The notes below the pieces were generated by a model. It saw nothing but the letters and a program-made list of their open reading frames with translations. It was not told the DNA's origin and searched no databases. From positions 1 through 45,533 of the forward strand of contig JBMFUG010000012.1 in assembly GCA_049966695.1 (NCBI GenBank): DNA of 45,533 nt, written 5' to 3'. The position numbers and the translations under genes are program-made. Positions 16,741-24,635 of the stretch are shown one piece after another. The DNA comes from JAKAWM01 sp049966695. Its GTDB lineage: Bacteria; Actinomycetota; Acidimicrobiia; Acidimicrobiales; Palsa-688. Positions within the stretch are counted from its first letter, which is position 1; the number at the start of each line of letters is the position of its first letter.

Positions 16741-18495
16741 GTGACCTGGTTGCGTGTAGCCCTTTGCCAGATAAACCCGTTGGTCGGCGACTTGGAGGGC
16801 AACGTCGAGCGCGTGGTAAGCGCTGCGGCACAAGCGGAAGAGGCAGAGGCCGACCTGGCAGTGTTCCCTGAGCTGGCCATCTGCGGTTACCCTCCCGAGG
16901 ACCTGCTGTTGAAGCCGGGTTTTGTGGCCGACAACAAGGCTGGGCTGGCAAAAGTTGCACGCTCCACAAGGCGTTGCGCCGTTGTCGTGGGCTTTGTCGA
17001 CGAGCGCCTCGACCTGTACAACGCCGCGGCACTTTGCCAGGGCGGCGAGGTGAAGGGCATCTACCACAAGGCCAACCTGCCCAACTATTCGGTGTTCGAC
17101 GAGCAGAGGTACTTTGCGCCCGGTGGCGGCGCAGAGGCCCTGTACCTGGTAGGCGGGGTGAGGGTGGGGCTGTCTGTCTGCGAGGACGCCTGGGACCCTT
17201 CTGGCCCGGTCAGTGCACAGGCTGCCGGGGGTGCCGAGCTGGTGGTCAACATCAACGCCTCGCCTTATTATGCCGGCCGGCCGGCTGAGCGTGCCCGCAT
17301 GCTCGCGACGCGAGCGGCGGACGCCTCGTCGGTCCTCTTCTACGTGAACATGGTAGGGGGCCAAGACGAGCTGGTGTTCGACGGGGCGTCAATGGCCTTC
17401 GACGCGGAAGGCAATTTGGTGGCGTCCCTGCGCCCCTTTGAGGAACAGGTCGCCATTTTCGACGTCGAAGTGCGGCCTCGCTACCGTAAACGCCTCTTGG
17501 ACCCACGCGGGCGGCACCGGGCACCGGACCTGCCCGAGGTGGTCGTGACAACTAGTCCCCGCCGGGCGGCGCCGGAGGTCTTGACGGCGCCTCGTGCGGC
17601 TGGCGCTCCTCGCCAATTGGGCGCCGAGGCCCGCCTTGTGCCTCCCAAGGCAGCTCCCGTTGGGCCCGAGGAGGAGATTTACCGGGCGCTCACCTTGGGC
17701 ACCGCGGACTACGTCCGCAAGAACGGCTTCAAAGAAGTAGTGATCGGCTTGTCGGGGGGTGTCGACTCTTCGCTCGTAGCCACCATCGCGGCAGACGCCT
17801 TAGGGCCGGCAGCGGTCCATGGCGTTTCCATGCCTTCGCGTTATACGAGCGACGCCTCTAACGACGACGCAGCCGAGCTGGCTCGCCGCCTCGGCATCGA
17901 CTACCGGCGCATTGCCATTGAGCCGGCCCACTCCGCCATGCTGTCGATGCTGTCCTTCGAAAAAGAAAAGGTCGACCTTGCGGCAGAGAACCTTCAGAGC
18001 CGCATACGGGGCGTGGTGCTGATGGCGCTGTCCAACCGCTTCGGCTGGCTTGTGCTCACGACGGGCAACAAAAGCGAGCTGGCTGTCGGGTACTCCACGC
18101 TGTACGGCGACACTGCTGGAGGCTTCGCTGTCATAAAGGACGTCCCAAAGACCCTTGTTTACCGGCTGTGCCGATGGCGCAACAGCCAAGGAGAGGTCAT
18201 CCCCGATCGGGTCCTTACAAAGGCCCCTTCGGCAGAGCTGAGGCCCGGTCAGAAGGACTCCGACAGCTTGCCGCCCTACGATGTGCTCGACTTGGTGCTT
18301 GAGGCTTACGTCGAGGGCGACTTGACGGCTCCAGAGCTGGTAGAGGCGGGTTTTGGCCCCGACCTGGTGGAACGGGTGGTCAATCTGGTAGACCTGGCAG
18401 AGTACAAACGGCGTCAGAGCCCCATAGGCGTGAGGGTGACCCCTAAAGCTTTTGGGCGAGACCGCAGGATGCCTATCACCAACCGCTACCGATGA
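16741..18495 (+). CDS. nadE: Glutamine-dependent NAD+ synthetase
   Basis: This enzyme amidates nicotinic acid adenine dinucleotide to NAD+ with glutamine as ammonia donor. The N-terminal nitrilase-fold glutaminase domain has Glu44 (FPELAICGYPPEDLL), Lys110 (YHKANLPNY) and Cys147 (LSVCEDAW). The C-terminal synthetase domain carries the PP-loop SGGVDSS at 338-344 and TTGNKSELAVGYSTLYGD. The product is 584 residues if GTG 16741 is used and 581 from TTG 16750; homologues usually begin near RVALCQINPxVGD, so either is acceptable. The stop overlaps the next gene (ATGA). Upstream lies glnE on the other strand, so the nadE promoter must sit inside the glnE 5' coding region. Confidence 0.95.
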   Translation: MTWLRVALCQINPLVGDLEGNVERVVSAAAQAEEAEADLAVFPELAICGYPPEDLLLKPGFVADNKAGLAKVARSTRRCAVVVGFVDERLDLYNAAALCQGGEVKGIYHKANLPNYSVFDEQRYFAPGGGAEALYLVGGVRVGLSVCEDAWDPSGPVSAQAAGGAELVVNINASPYYAGRPAERARMLATRAADASSVLFYVNMVGGQDELVFDGASMAFDAEGNLVASLRPFEEQVAIFDVEVRPRYRKRLLDPRGRHRAPDLPEVVVTTSPRRAAPEVLTAPRAAGAPRQLGAEARLVPPKAAPVGPEEEIYRALTLGTADYVRKNGFKEVVIGLSGGVDSSLVATIAADALGPAAVHGVSMPSRYTSDASNDDAAELARRLGIDYRRIAIEPAHSAMLSMLSFEKEKVDLAAENLQSRIRGVVLMALSNRFGWLVLTTGNKSELAVGYSTLYGDTAGGFAVIKDVPKTLVYRLCRWRNSQGEVIPDRVLTKAPSAELRPGQKDSDSLPPYDVLDLVLEAYVEGDLTAPELVEAGFGPDLVERVVNLVDLAEYKRRQSPIGVRVTPKAFGRDRRMPITNRYR

Positions 18496-19022
18496 GCGCT
18501 CTTCGCCTTCAGCAATCAGCCGCACGGTGCAACTCGTGGGCGCGCGCCGAAGGCGACCTTTACGAGGTAGTAGGCGGGTGGGTGGCAACAACGGCTGAAC
18601 CGGGCGCCAAGATCTACTTTGACGCCTGCAGCCAGCACCATGCCTGGCGGGCAGCAGCGTGGCGGGAGCGTTTCCCTGCTAACGAAGTCGGCATTGGGGG
18701 GTTGTCCCGTGCCGCCAGCACGGCTCTAGCTCAAAACGCTCAGGGCGGGGACATCGAGCGCCTGGCCGTTTATTGCCGGGCGGTCCTCGCGCGAGCGGTT
18801 GTGGCCTACGAGTCGTGGCGGGAGGAGTGCGTTGCTAGCTCTGACGGCCCGGTGATCAGGACATTGGACATGGTAAAGGCTGACGTGCTCGCGGACTGGC
18901 GAAGCGGTGAAGAGATTCTGCAGACCTTGATGCGCGCTGAGCCAGATGCGTTGGTTGCGGCGCGCGCCGTTGGCGAGGCCGAGCGTTTGCTGGCGGGCCA
19001 AAGTTTGGTGGCCGGTGCCTAG
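18492..19022 (+). CDS. Conserved-looking 176-aa protein, unknown function
   Basis: The protein is mostly helical with no signal peptide or membrane segment. It has a segment GDLYEVVGGWVATTAEPGAK with YFDACSQHHAWRAAAWRERF just after, and later AVYCRAVLARAVVAYESW. Closely spaced His residues and Glu/Asp-rich helices suggest a ferritin-like four-helix bundle. I recall similar hypothetical proteins in actinobacteria, but the canonical paired ExxH di-metal signature is not evident, so no enzymatic role is assigned. ATG 18492 overlaps the nadE stop, and the likely start of the following GGDEF-EAL gene overlaps its 3' end. That places it in one translational unit between NAD synthesis and cyclic-di-GMP turnover. 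Confidence 0.65.
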   Translation: MSALRLQQSAARCNSWARAEGDLYEVVGGWVATTAEPGAKIYFDACSQHHAWRAAAWRERFPANEVGIGGLSRAASTALAQNAQGGDIERLAVYCRAVLARAVVAYESWREECVASSDGPVIRTLDMVKADVLADWRSGEEILQTLMRAEPDALVAARAVGEAERLLAGQSLVAGA

Positions 19023-21672
19023 CGGGACGCTGAGGCGCGATGGCAAGGGCGAGCTCCAGTCGGGGCCAACGCCAAGAGGGGCCGAGACGGCCAATGGCGC
19101 TGTAGCCGATGTGGGGCATGCAAGCGCGCAAGGGCCCTCGCTACGCAGGCGAAAGCCGGCTGCTGGCCCTGCTGTGGCACCAGCGCTCGGCACGGCCAGC
19201 CTCAACAGTGTAAGGGCTAAGCTCCAGGAGGCGGCGGAGCGCTACTTCTGGCTGTTCGAGGACAGCCCGTTGGCCATGTACGTGTGCGACACCATGGGCG
19301 AGGTGCTCGAAGTCAACTCTGCCCTTTGCCGCTTGCTGGGCCGGCCTCCTGAAGAGGTGGTCGGGCGCACCATGGGCAGCTTTGCGGTGGACGAGCCCCT
19401 GGAGGCTTCGGAGCTCAGCGATTTCCTGGACGGACGGGCCCGCAGTTACTCCAACGTTCGCCGTTACCGCGCTTCGGACGGCCGCGTTGTGCCCGCGCGG
19501 GTCACCCTGCGCGCTGCCAGGGACAAGAACGGCCGGGCACGCACGATCTTCGGCGAGGTAGAGGACATCACGGCCGAGCACTTGGCGAGCGAGGCAACAG
19601 ACCTCCTGCGCCGCCGCCTAGAAATGGCGGTCGAGGCCTCCGGCATAGCCATCTGGGAGCTCGACTTGGCTTCAGGGCTTGTCACGGTGGACGAGCGTGA
19701 GCCTGGGCCCAGCCTCTCCAGTGCTGGCCGTGTGGGGCACCAGAGGATGACTTACGCAGCGTTTGTCCGGCGGTTGCACCCAGAAGACCGCCGGCATATG
19801 CCGAGCATCAAGGACGTCCGCTGCGAGCCCAATTTTGACATTGACCGTGATGTGCGGCTCCACGAGGTGCCTGACGGGCCGCGCTGGGTGCACCTGAAGG
19901 GCCGTGCGCTGCCTACCGGCAACGGCGGCCTCCCTCGGGTCATGGGGACGATAGCCCCTGTTGACGAGGCACGGCTGGCGTCCCTCGAGGCCAACAGGAT
20001 CCCGCCGCAGGTCATGGAAGCGTCCTTGGACGCCTTCATTGGGGCCAGCTTGGACGCAATTACGACGCAGTGGAGCTCTGCTGCTGAGGCGATGTTCGGG
20101 TGGTTTGCCGAGGAGGTAGTAGGCCAAGACTTCGTGGAGCGCATCTGTAGCCCCGCTGGCGCCGTCGGCCTTCGCAGGCTGCTGGTTGAGCTGGAAGGGG
20201 CCGTTCCTGGGCATGGCTTAGTCGTTAGGGGGCAAGTGGAGGCCAAGAGCCGCGACGGTCGCCTTTTCCCAGTGGAAGTGTCGGCCGCTCGCGCGGAGGG
20301 CGAGAGCGGCCCAATGTGCGGCCTTTTCCTCCGCGACCTGTCGGAGCGCAAGGCTTACGAAGCCCAGCTGGTCCGCGATGCCCTTTTTGACCCCCTGTCC
20401 GGTTTGCCCAACCGCGCCCTTTTGGTCGACCGTCTCGGCGGCGCTTTGGGGCGCTTGTCGCGGGCGGCGGGGTTGTTGGCGGTACTGGTTGTCGATGTCG
20501 ACCGGTTCAAGATCGTGAACGACGGCCTCGGCCAGCGGGCGGGCGACGACCTCTTGGTGCAGTTCGGCCGGCGGCTGCGCTCTGTGCTGCGCCCAGCTGA
20601 CACAGTTGCCCGTGTCGGCGGTGACGAGTTCGTGGTCCTGTGCGAGGCTCTGGACAGTGAACGAGAGGCGGTCGCCTTGGCAGAGCGCGTCCAGGGCGTA
20701 CTGGCCGAGCCGTTCGTCGTGGCCGGTTACCAGCGCCAAGACGTTTACGTGTCGGCGTCCGTGGGCGTCGCCCTGGCTACTAGCTCGACGGCCGCCGCCG
20801 AGGACATCGTCCGTGAAGCGGAGATAGCTTTGCGCCGCGCTAAAGAGCACGGTGGGGGGTGGGTAGAGGTTTTCGACGCCGAGTCCCAGCGTCGCTCGGT
20901 CGCGCACCTGGAGACTGAGGCGCAGCTGCGCCGGGCGCTGGAACGCTCTGAACTGTGCGTCTATTACCAGCCGATGGTGGACCTGACGGGCCAGCTGCAA
21001 GAAGTGGAGGCCCTGGTGCGCTGGGTGCACCCTTCCGGGAGGTTGGCGCTTCCGTCCGAGTTCGTCCCTTTGGCCGAGGAGACGGGGCTCATTGTCCCTG
21101 TAGGCGAAATGGTGCTCCAGATGGCCTGTGAGCAGGCCGTGCGGTGGCGCCTGGCCCACCCTGAGCTGTCGGGCTTGGGCGTGTCGGTAAACGTCTCTGG
21201 TGCGCAGCTGCGAAGGGCCGGCGCTGTCGAGCGGATGGCTTCGATCATTGAGGACAGCGGGCTACCGCCGGGCGCCCTTACCTTGGAGATCACCGAGAGC
21301 GTTTTGATGGACGAACGAACTGACGCTCCAGGCAAGCTGGCATTTCTTCGCTCTCTCGGGGTGCGCCTGGCCATGGACGACTTCGGCACGGGGTACTCGT
21401 CGTTGCTTTACCTGCGGCGCTACCCGTTGGACGTCTTGAAGATCGACCAAAGTTTTGTTGCTGGCCTGGTCGACAACCCACAAGATGCCGCGATCGTGGA
21501 AGCGGTTGTCCGCTTAGGGCATTCCTTAGGCCTAAGGACCGTAGCTGAAGGTGTCGAGACCGCCGAGCAGCTGCAACTGCTGCACGACCTGCGCTGCGAC
21601 ATGGGCCAGGGTTACTTTTGGGGACGGCCACTGCCCCCTGAGCACCTCGTTGGCTACGCTCTCGGCGCTTGA
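19015..21672 (+). CDS. Three-PAS GGDEF-EAL cyclic-di-GMP protein
   Basis: The 885-residue protein probably makes or degrades cyclic di-GMP in response to a PAS-sensed signal. A basic, low-complexity N-terminus is followed by three PAS-like domains (about 65-185, 200-320, 330-455). The diguanylate cyclase domain has intact GGDEF at 535-539 and an upstream RxxD inhibitory site (RPAD 526-529, five residues before). The phosphodiesterase domain has EAL at 665-667, LEITESVLM, MDDFGTGYSSL and KIDQSFV. Both catalytic centres look competent. No transmembrane helix is seen, so it is likely cytosolic. GTG 19015 overlaps the preceding gene by 8 bp; a start further downstream is possible. Confidence 0.93.
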   Translation: MPSGTLRRDGKGELQSGPTPRGAETANGAVADVGHASAQGPSLRRRKPAAGPAVAPALGTASLNSVRAKLQEAAERYFWLFEDSPLAMYVCDTMGEVLEVNSALCRLLGRPPEEVVGRTMGSFAVDEPLEASELSDFLDGRARSYSNVRRYRASDGRVVPARVTLRAARDKNGRARTIFGEVEDITAEHLASEATDLLRRRLEMAVEASGIAIWELDLASGLVTVDEREPGPSLSSAGRVGHQRMTYAAFVRRLHPEDRRHMPSIKDVRCEPNFDIDRDVRLHEVPDGPRWVHLKGRALPTGNGGLPRVMGTIAPVDEARLASLEANRIPPQVMEASLDAFIGASLDAITTQWSSAAEAMFGWFAEEVVGQDFVERICSPAGAVGLRRLLVELEGAVPGHGLVVRGQVEAKSRDGRLFPVEVSAARAEGESGPMCGLFLRDLSERKAYEAQLVRDALFDPLSGLPNRALLVDRLGGALGRLSRAAGLLAVLVVDVDRFKIVNDGLGQRAGDDLLVQFGRRLRSVLRPADTVARVGGDEFVVLCEALDSEREAVALAERVQGVLAEPFVVAGYQRQDVYVSASVGVALATSSTAAAEDIVREAEIALRRAKEHGGGWVEVFDAESQRRSVAHLETEAQLRRALERSELCVYYQPMVDLTGQLQEVEALVRWVHPSGRLALPSEFVPLAEETGLIVPVGEMVLQMACEQAVRWRLAHPELSGLGVSVNVSGAQLRRAGAVERMASIIEDSGLPPGALTLEITESVLMDERTDAPGKLAFLRSLGVRLAMDDFGTGYSSLLYLRRYPLDVLKIDQSFVAGLVDNPQDAAIVEAVVRLGHSLGLRTVAEGVETAEQLQLLHDLRCDMGQGYFWGRPLPPEHLVGYALGA

Positions 21673-21730
21673 CGCGTCCGGGGGGCTGTCGTGCGTGCAC
21701 GATCGTCGAGTACCGGCTACCGTGGCGGGC

Positions 21731-21808
21731 ATGGTGAAAAAGCTCGTGTTGCTTGCCCTCATTGTCTGCGTAGGTGTGTTCGCTGCGAAGAAGTTGAGGG
21801 CTGCTTAG
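21731..21808 (+). CDS. Possible 25-aa single-pass membrane peptide
   Basis: An ATG-initiated frame of 25 codons encodes two lysines, a hydrophobic stretch (LVLLALIVCVGVFAA) and a basic end (KKLRAA), the pattern of a tiny single-pass protein with positively charged ends. It lies 58 bp after the GGDEF-EAL gene and is convergent with the HAD gene. Only a weak GGCGGGC precedes the ATG. Short hydrophobic proteins of this shape are known in actinobacteria, but this could also be a chance frame. Confidence 0.35.
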   Translation: MVKKLVLLALIVCVGVFAAKKLRAA

Positions 21809-21921
21809 CGTACGGAAGGACAGCTGTTCGGGCGGGGCCGCAGATCGGGCTCGTGCAGCAGCAGGTCAGACCTGTAGATCTAGCCCCACCCAACAGTCCG
21901 GAGCGTGCAATTTTTGGCGGT

Positions 21922-22767
21922 TCAGCTAGGAAGAGCCCTAGTGCGCTGACGGCTACGGGCGACCAGCGCTACGGCCAGGACGACCACGGCTGCTAGGCCA
22001 GTACCGCCGGTCACAGCCAAGCCGGCCCGCCACGGGTGGCCTCCTTGGGGCGTTACCACCATTGGCTCGGAAAACTTGAGCACCGGCCAGCCGCGCATTT
22101 GAGCTATACGCCTGAGCGCTCGGTCAGGGTTCACGGCAACCGGGTGGCCGACGACCTCAAGCATGGGGACGTCTGTGGCGGAGTCGCTGTAGGCCCATGA
22201 GGCGCTGAGGTCCAGCCCGTCGCGTAGAGCGACCAGCCGCATGGCCTCCGCTTTGCGGGGACCGAAGGTGTAGTCCTCCATCTGGCCTGTGTACCGGCCG
22301 GAACTGACAGCGGCCGTGCTGGCTATGGCTTCCTCGACTCCCAGGTGCCGTGCCAGCGGCTCCACGATCTCTGCCGGCGCGGCTGAGACGATGTAGACCC
22401 GCCTGCCCTCTGCCTGGTGCTCCTTGATGAGCTTGACTGCTTCTTTGTAGGTGATCGGCCCAATGACTTGGCTGAGCGCGTCGGTCACTATGCGGCGGAC
22501 CCGATCTTGTTCCCAGCCGGCTGTGACGTGCATCACCCGTTGCCGCATACGTTCCAACCTGGTGGCATTGGCACCAAAGCGAAGGAACAGCAGCTGGGCC
22601 CAAAGACCGCTAGCCATGTTGCGACGGTTGAGCAACCCCTCCCGGTAGAACTGGCGTGAAAATGCCATAAGTGATGCCTTGGCTATGACCGTCTTGTCGA
22701 GGTCGAAAAAGGCGGCGGCCTGCTTTGCGCCGTTGGGTTTTCGATAGCTCGGGTCGGGGCTGGTCAC
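21922..22767 (-). CDS. HAD-IB family phosphatase (SerB-like) with C-terminal membrane helix
   Basis: The 281-residue product of the haloacid dehalogenase superfamily has motif I FFDLDKT (nucleophile Asp22, Asp24), motif II SAAPAEI, motif III lysine in GPRKAEAM and motif IV YSDSATDVPML. The cap region matches the SerB/CicA-type HAD-IB subfamily, so a small phosphomonoester is likely but unidentified. A hydrophobic helix at about 249-270 followed by RSRQRTR suggests the C-terminus is membrane anchored. GTG 22767 is chosen because the next upstream starts run into the divergent phoU gene; no clear Shine-Dalgarno is visible. It shares a 65-bp divergent intergenic region with phoU. Confidence 0.82.
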   Translation of the reverse strand: MTSPDPSYRKPNGAKQAAAFFDLDKTVIAKASLMAFSRQFYREGLLNRRNMASGLWAQLLFLRFGANATRLERMRQRVMHVTAGWEQDRVRRIVTDALSQVIGPITYKEAVKLIKEHQAEGRRVYIVSAAPAEIVEPLARHLGVEEAIASTAAVSSGRYTGQMEDYTFGPRKAEAMRLVALRDGLDLSASWAYSDSATDVPMLEVVGHPVAVNPDRALRRIAQMRGWPVLKFSEPMVVTPQGGHPWRAGLAVTGGTGLAAVVVLAVALVARSRQRTRALPS

Positions 22768-22832
22768 TACCAGCAGTGTAAGTGCCACACGGGCCAAGCC
22801 AGTCGTGCGCCTGCCCGGGGTAACATCCGCGC

Positions 22833-23543
22833 GTGAGCAACGAAGCCAAAGCCGGTGGGGCGCACCAGCCTTTTGGCGCGGGCCAGCGGCAGGAGAGCCT
22901 GGACTTGGAGCAGGTTGACGGCCAGATGGTGCAGCTGCTGGCTTTGGTAGTAGAAGCACTGGCGGCTGCGACCGACGCCCTCTTGTCAGGCGACAGGGAG
23001 GTGGCTGGGGTGCTCTCAGGGCGAGACGAGCTGGTGAGGCACGTGTACACGGACGTGGAGCGGCTGGTCAACCGCTCTATTGCACTGGGGACGCCCGCCC
23101 CACGAGAGCTGCGGTTCCTTGTGGCTGCTTTGCGAGTGGTCCCCGAGCTCGAGCGAAGCCACGAGCTGGCTGAGCACATAGCTCGTCGGGCTGCTTACGG
23201 GCTCGGGGCAGAGCTGACCCCCAGAGCTCGTGGCCTCATCGACCGGCTGGGCAAGCTGGGCGTGGCAATGTGGCGAAAAGCAGCTGACTGCTGGTACGAG
23301 CGGGACGGCCACGCCCTGGAAGAGCTGGCTGAGCGCGATGACGAGATGGACGAGCTGCACTCCGTGCTCGTGAGCGAGGTAGCCGGGGCTGGTTTGCCGG
23401 CTTCGGTAGCTATGGAGATGGCCTTGGTCGCCCGCTTCTACGAACGCCTGGGCGACCATGCCGTCAATGTGGCGCGGCTAGTGGCCGGTTTACAGGCTGG
23501 CCCGGTTGAGCAACGGGGGCGGGATGACGGCCTACTGGGATAG
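22833..23543 (+). CDS. phoU: PhoU-domain phosphate regulatory protein
   Basis: The 236-residue protein has two PhoU helical repeats. Each contains the metal-binding helix pattern: RVVPELERSHELAEHIARR in the first and ARFYERLGDHAVNVARLV (E/DxxxD) in the second. PhoU proteins dampen the PhoR-PhoB response and Pst transport when phosphate is sufficient. The pst genes and phoR/phoB are not in the window. GTG 22833 starts MSNEAKAGG; the first ~30 residues are low complexity. The divergent HAD phosphatase may share its regulation. Confidence 0.9.
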   Translation: MSNEAKAGGAHQPFGAGQRQESLDLEQVDGQMVQLLALVVEALAAATDALLSGDREVAGVLSGRDELVRHVYTDVERLVNRSIALGTPAPRELRFLVAALRVVPELERSHELAEHIARRAAYGLGAELTPRARGLIDRLGKLGVAMWRKAADCWYERDGHALEELAERDDEMDELHSVLVSEVAGAGLPASVAMEMALVARFYERLGDHAVNVARLVAGLQAGPVEQRGRDDGLLG

Positions 23544-23772
23544 CTGGGCAAGCCCACCGGGATAGCGAGATAACGATGTCACAGCCTGCTACCGTAGGCA
23601 CTCAACGTGGTCGCTTTGCGAGGGAGGACTGTCCAAAGGAGCTCGTCTTTGAGCTGTGCCCACCACAAGATCACTAGGGTCCTCAAGATGGCCGCCCTGA
23701 CGAGGGTGTTCTCGATATGCGGCTCGTCGGCGCACTTCGTCGGGGGACAGCCGCCCTGCGGCCGTTAGCGCG

Positions 23773-24273
23773 ATGGACAGGGAAATGGTCTTGCAGCTAG
23801 ACGTGCCTTCGAGCCCCGGGTTTATCGCGCTCGTCCGCCTGGTCGTGGCTGCCGTTGCTTCCGACAGGCGAGCTCTCGCTGAGGAGCGTGTGGACGACCT
23901 CAAGCTGGCGGTTTCCGAGGCGTGCACCAACGCGATAGAAGCCAACCGGTCTGTCGGCTCAAAAGCCCCGGTGCACATCGAGGTGTGGGAGGCCCCGGAC
24001 CGTATGGAGGTGACCATCGACGACAATGGGCCGGGGTTCGACCCTAACCTGCTTGCGCACCCCCCCGCCGTGACGGACCCAGAGCGGCTCCACTTCGAAC
24101 GCGGCCTCGGTATCCCGCTGATCCGGATGCTTGTCGACTCGGCAGAGTTCAACGCTACTGACAAGGGCACCTCGGTGCGCATGACTCTGTTCGGCGGCCC
24201 AGCGAACGGGGACGACACCGGGACCATCTACATAGACGTTTCACGCTCACACAACGCGATCTCCCCAGAATAA
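23773..24273 (+). CDS. RsbW-like anti-sigma-factor serine kinase (GHKL ATPase)
   Basis: The 166-residue single-domain GHKL ATPase is of the anti-sigma-factor type. The N-box is SEACTNAIEA (Glu49, Asn53), the G1 box DDNGPGF (84-89) and the G2 region RGLGIPLIRMLVD. Such kinases bind and block an alternative sigma factor and are released by an unphosphorylated anti-anti-sigma factor. Neither partner is in the window, so the target is unknown. ATG 23773 has no obvious Shine-Dalgarno, and upstream stops exclude a longer protein. The 229-bp region before it holds no supported gene. Confidence 0.85.
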   Translation: MDREMVLQLDVPSSPGFIALVRLVVAAVASDRRALAEERVDDLKLAVSEACTNAIEANRSVGSKAPVHIEVWEAPDRMEVTIDDNGPGFDPNLLAHPPAVTDPERLHFERGLGIPLIRMLVDSAEFNATDKGTSVRMTLFGGPANGDDTGTIYIDVSRSHNAISPE

Positions 24274-24635
24274 GCGCGCTCAAGTGCCCTGGGGCAGGTC
24301 CCGCTGCGAGCCTTCGGGCCGGGTTGCGCTCTTCGGCAATTACCAGTTTTGGGGCGGTTGACTACAAGGACCTGAGGCACACCAAGATGTGACCTGTGCC
24401 CCGTCAAATTGTGACGGCCAGCCCCGCCCGCCATTTTGTCTAGCCGCCGGGGCGCCAGCTAAGGTTGGCACGGGTGCTTGAGGGAGCACACCTGGCTAGT
24501 GGCGTCCTAGCCATGTGTGGTCGGCAGGCAGTTGCTTCTTGCAACCGGTCCTGCTGGCAACTTCTGTGACTGTTTGGTCGCACAGGGCGCTAGCGAGAAG
24601 GCGTTGTAGGGCGCCACCGAGAAGGAGATAACCTG
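24274..24635. other. 362-bp gap with candidate hppA promoter and leader
   Basis: No gene is seen. TTGTCT at 24436-24441 and TAAGGT at 24460-24465 (18-bp spacer, TANNNT-type -10) could drive hppA with a leader of about 165 nt. Upstream, CCGTCA-N5-TGACGG at 24401-24417 forms a short palindrome. In the leader, GTTGCTTCTTGCAAC near 24532 can fold. An imperfect 18-bp direct repeat covers the ribosome-binding region. I do not recognise a known riboswitch. Confidence 0.4.
24584..24625 (+). repeat. 18-bp imperfect direct repeat spanning the hppA ribosome-binding region
   Basis: Copies at 24584-24601 and 24608-24625 match at 16 of 18 positions (both begin AGGGCGC and end CGAGAAGG) with a 24-bp period. 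The downstream copy forms part of the AAGGAG Shine-Dalgarno of hppA. Confidence 0.75.

Noticed and set aside
23688..23768. A 26-codon frame just before the RsbW-like gene, possibly a leader peptide
   Set aside because: No Shine-Dalgarno, no repeated regulatory codons and no attenuator hairpin are visible.
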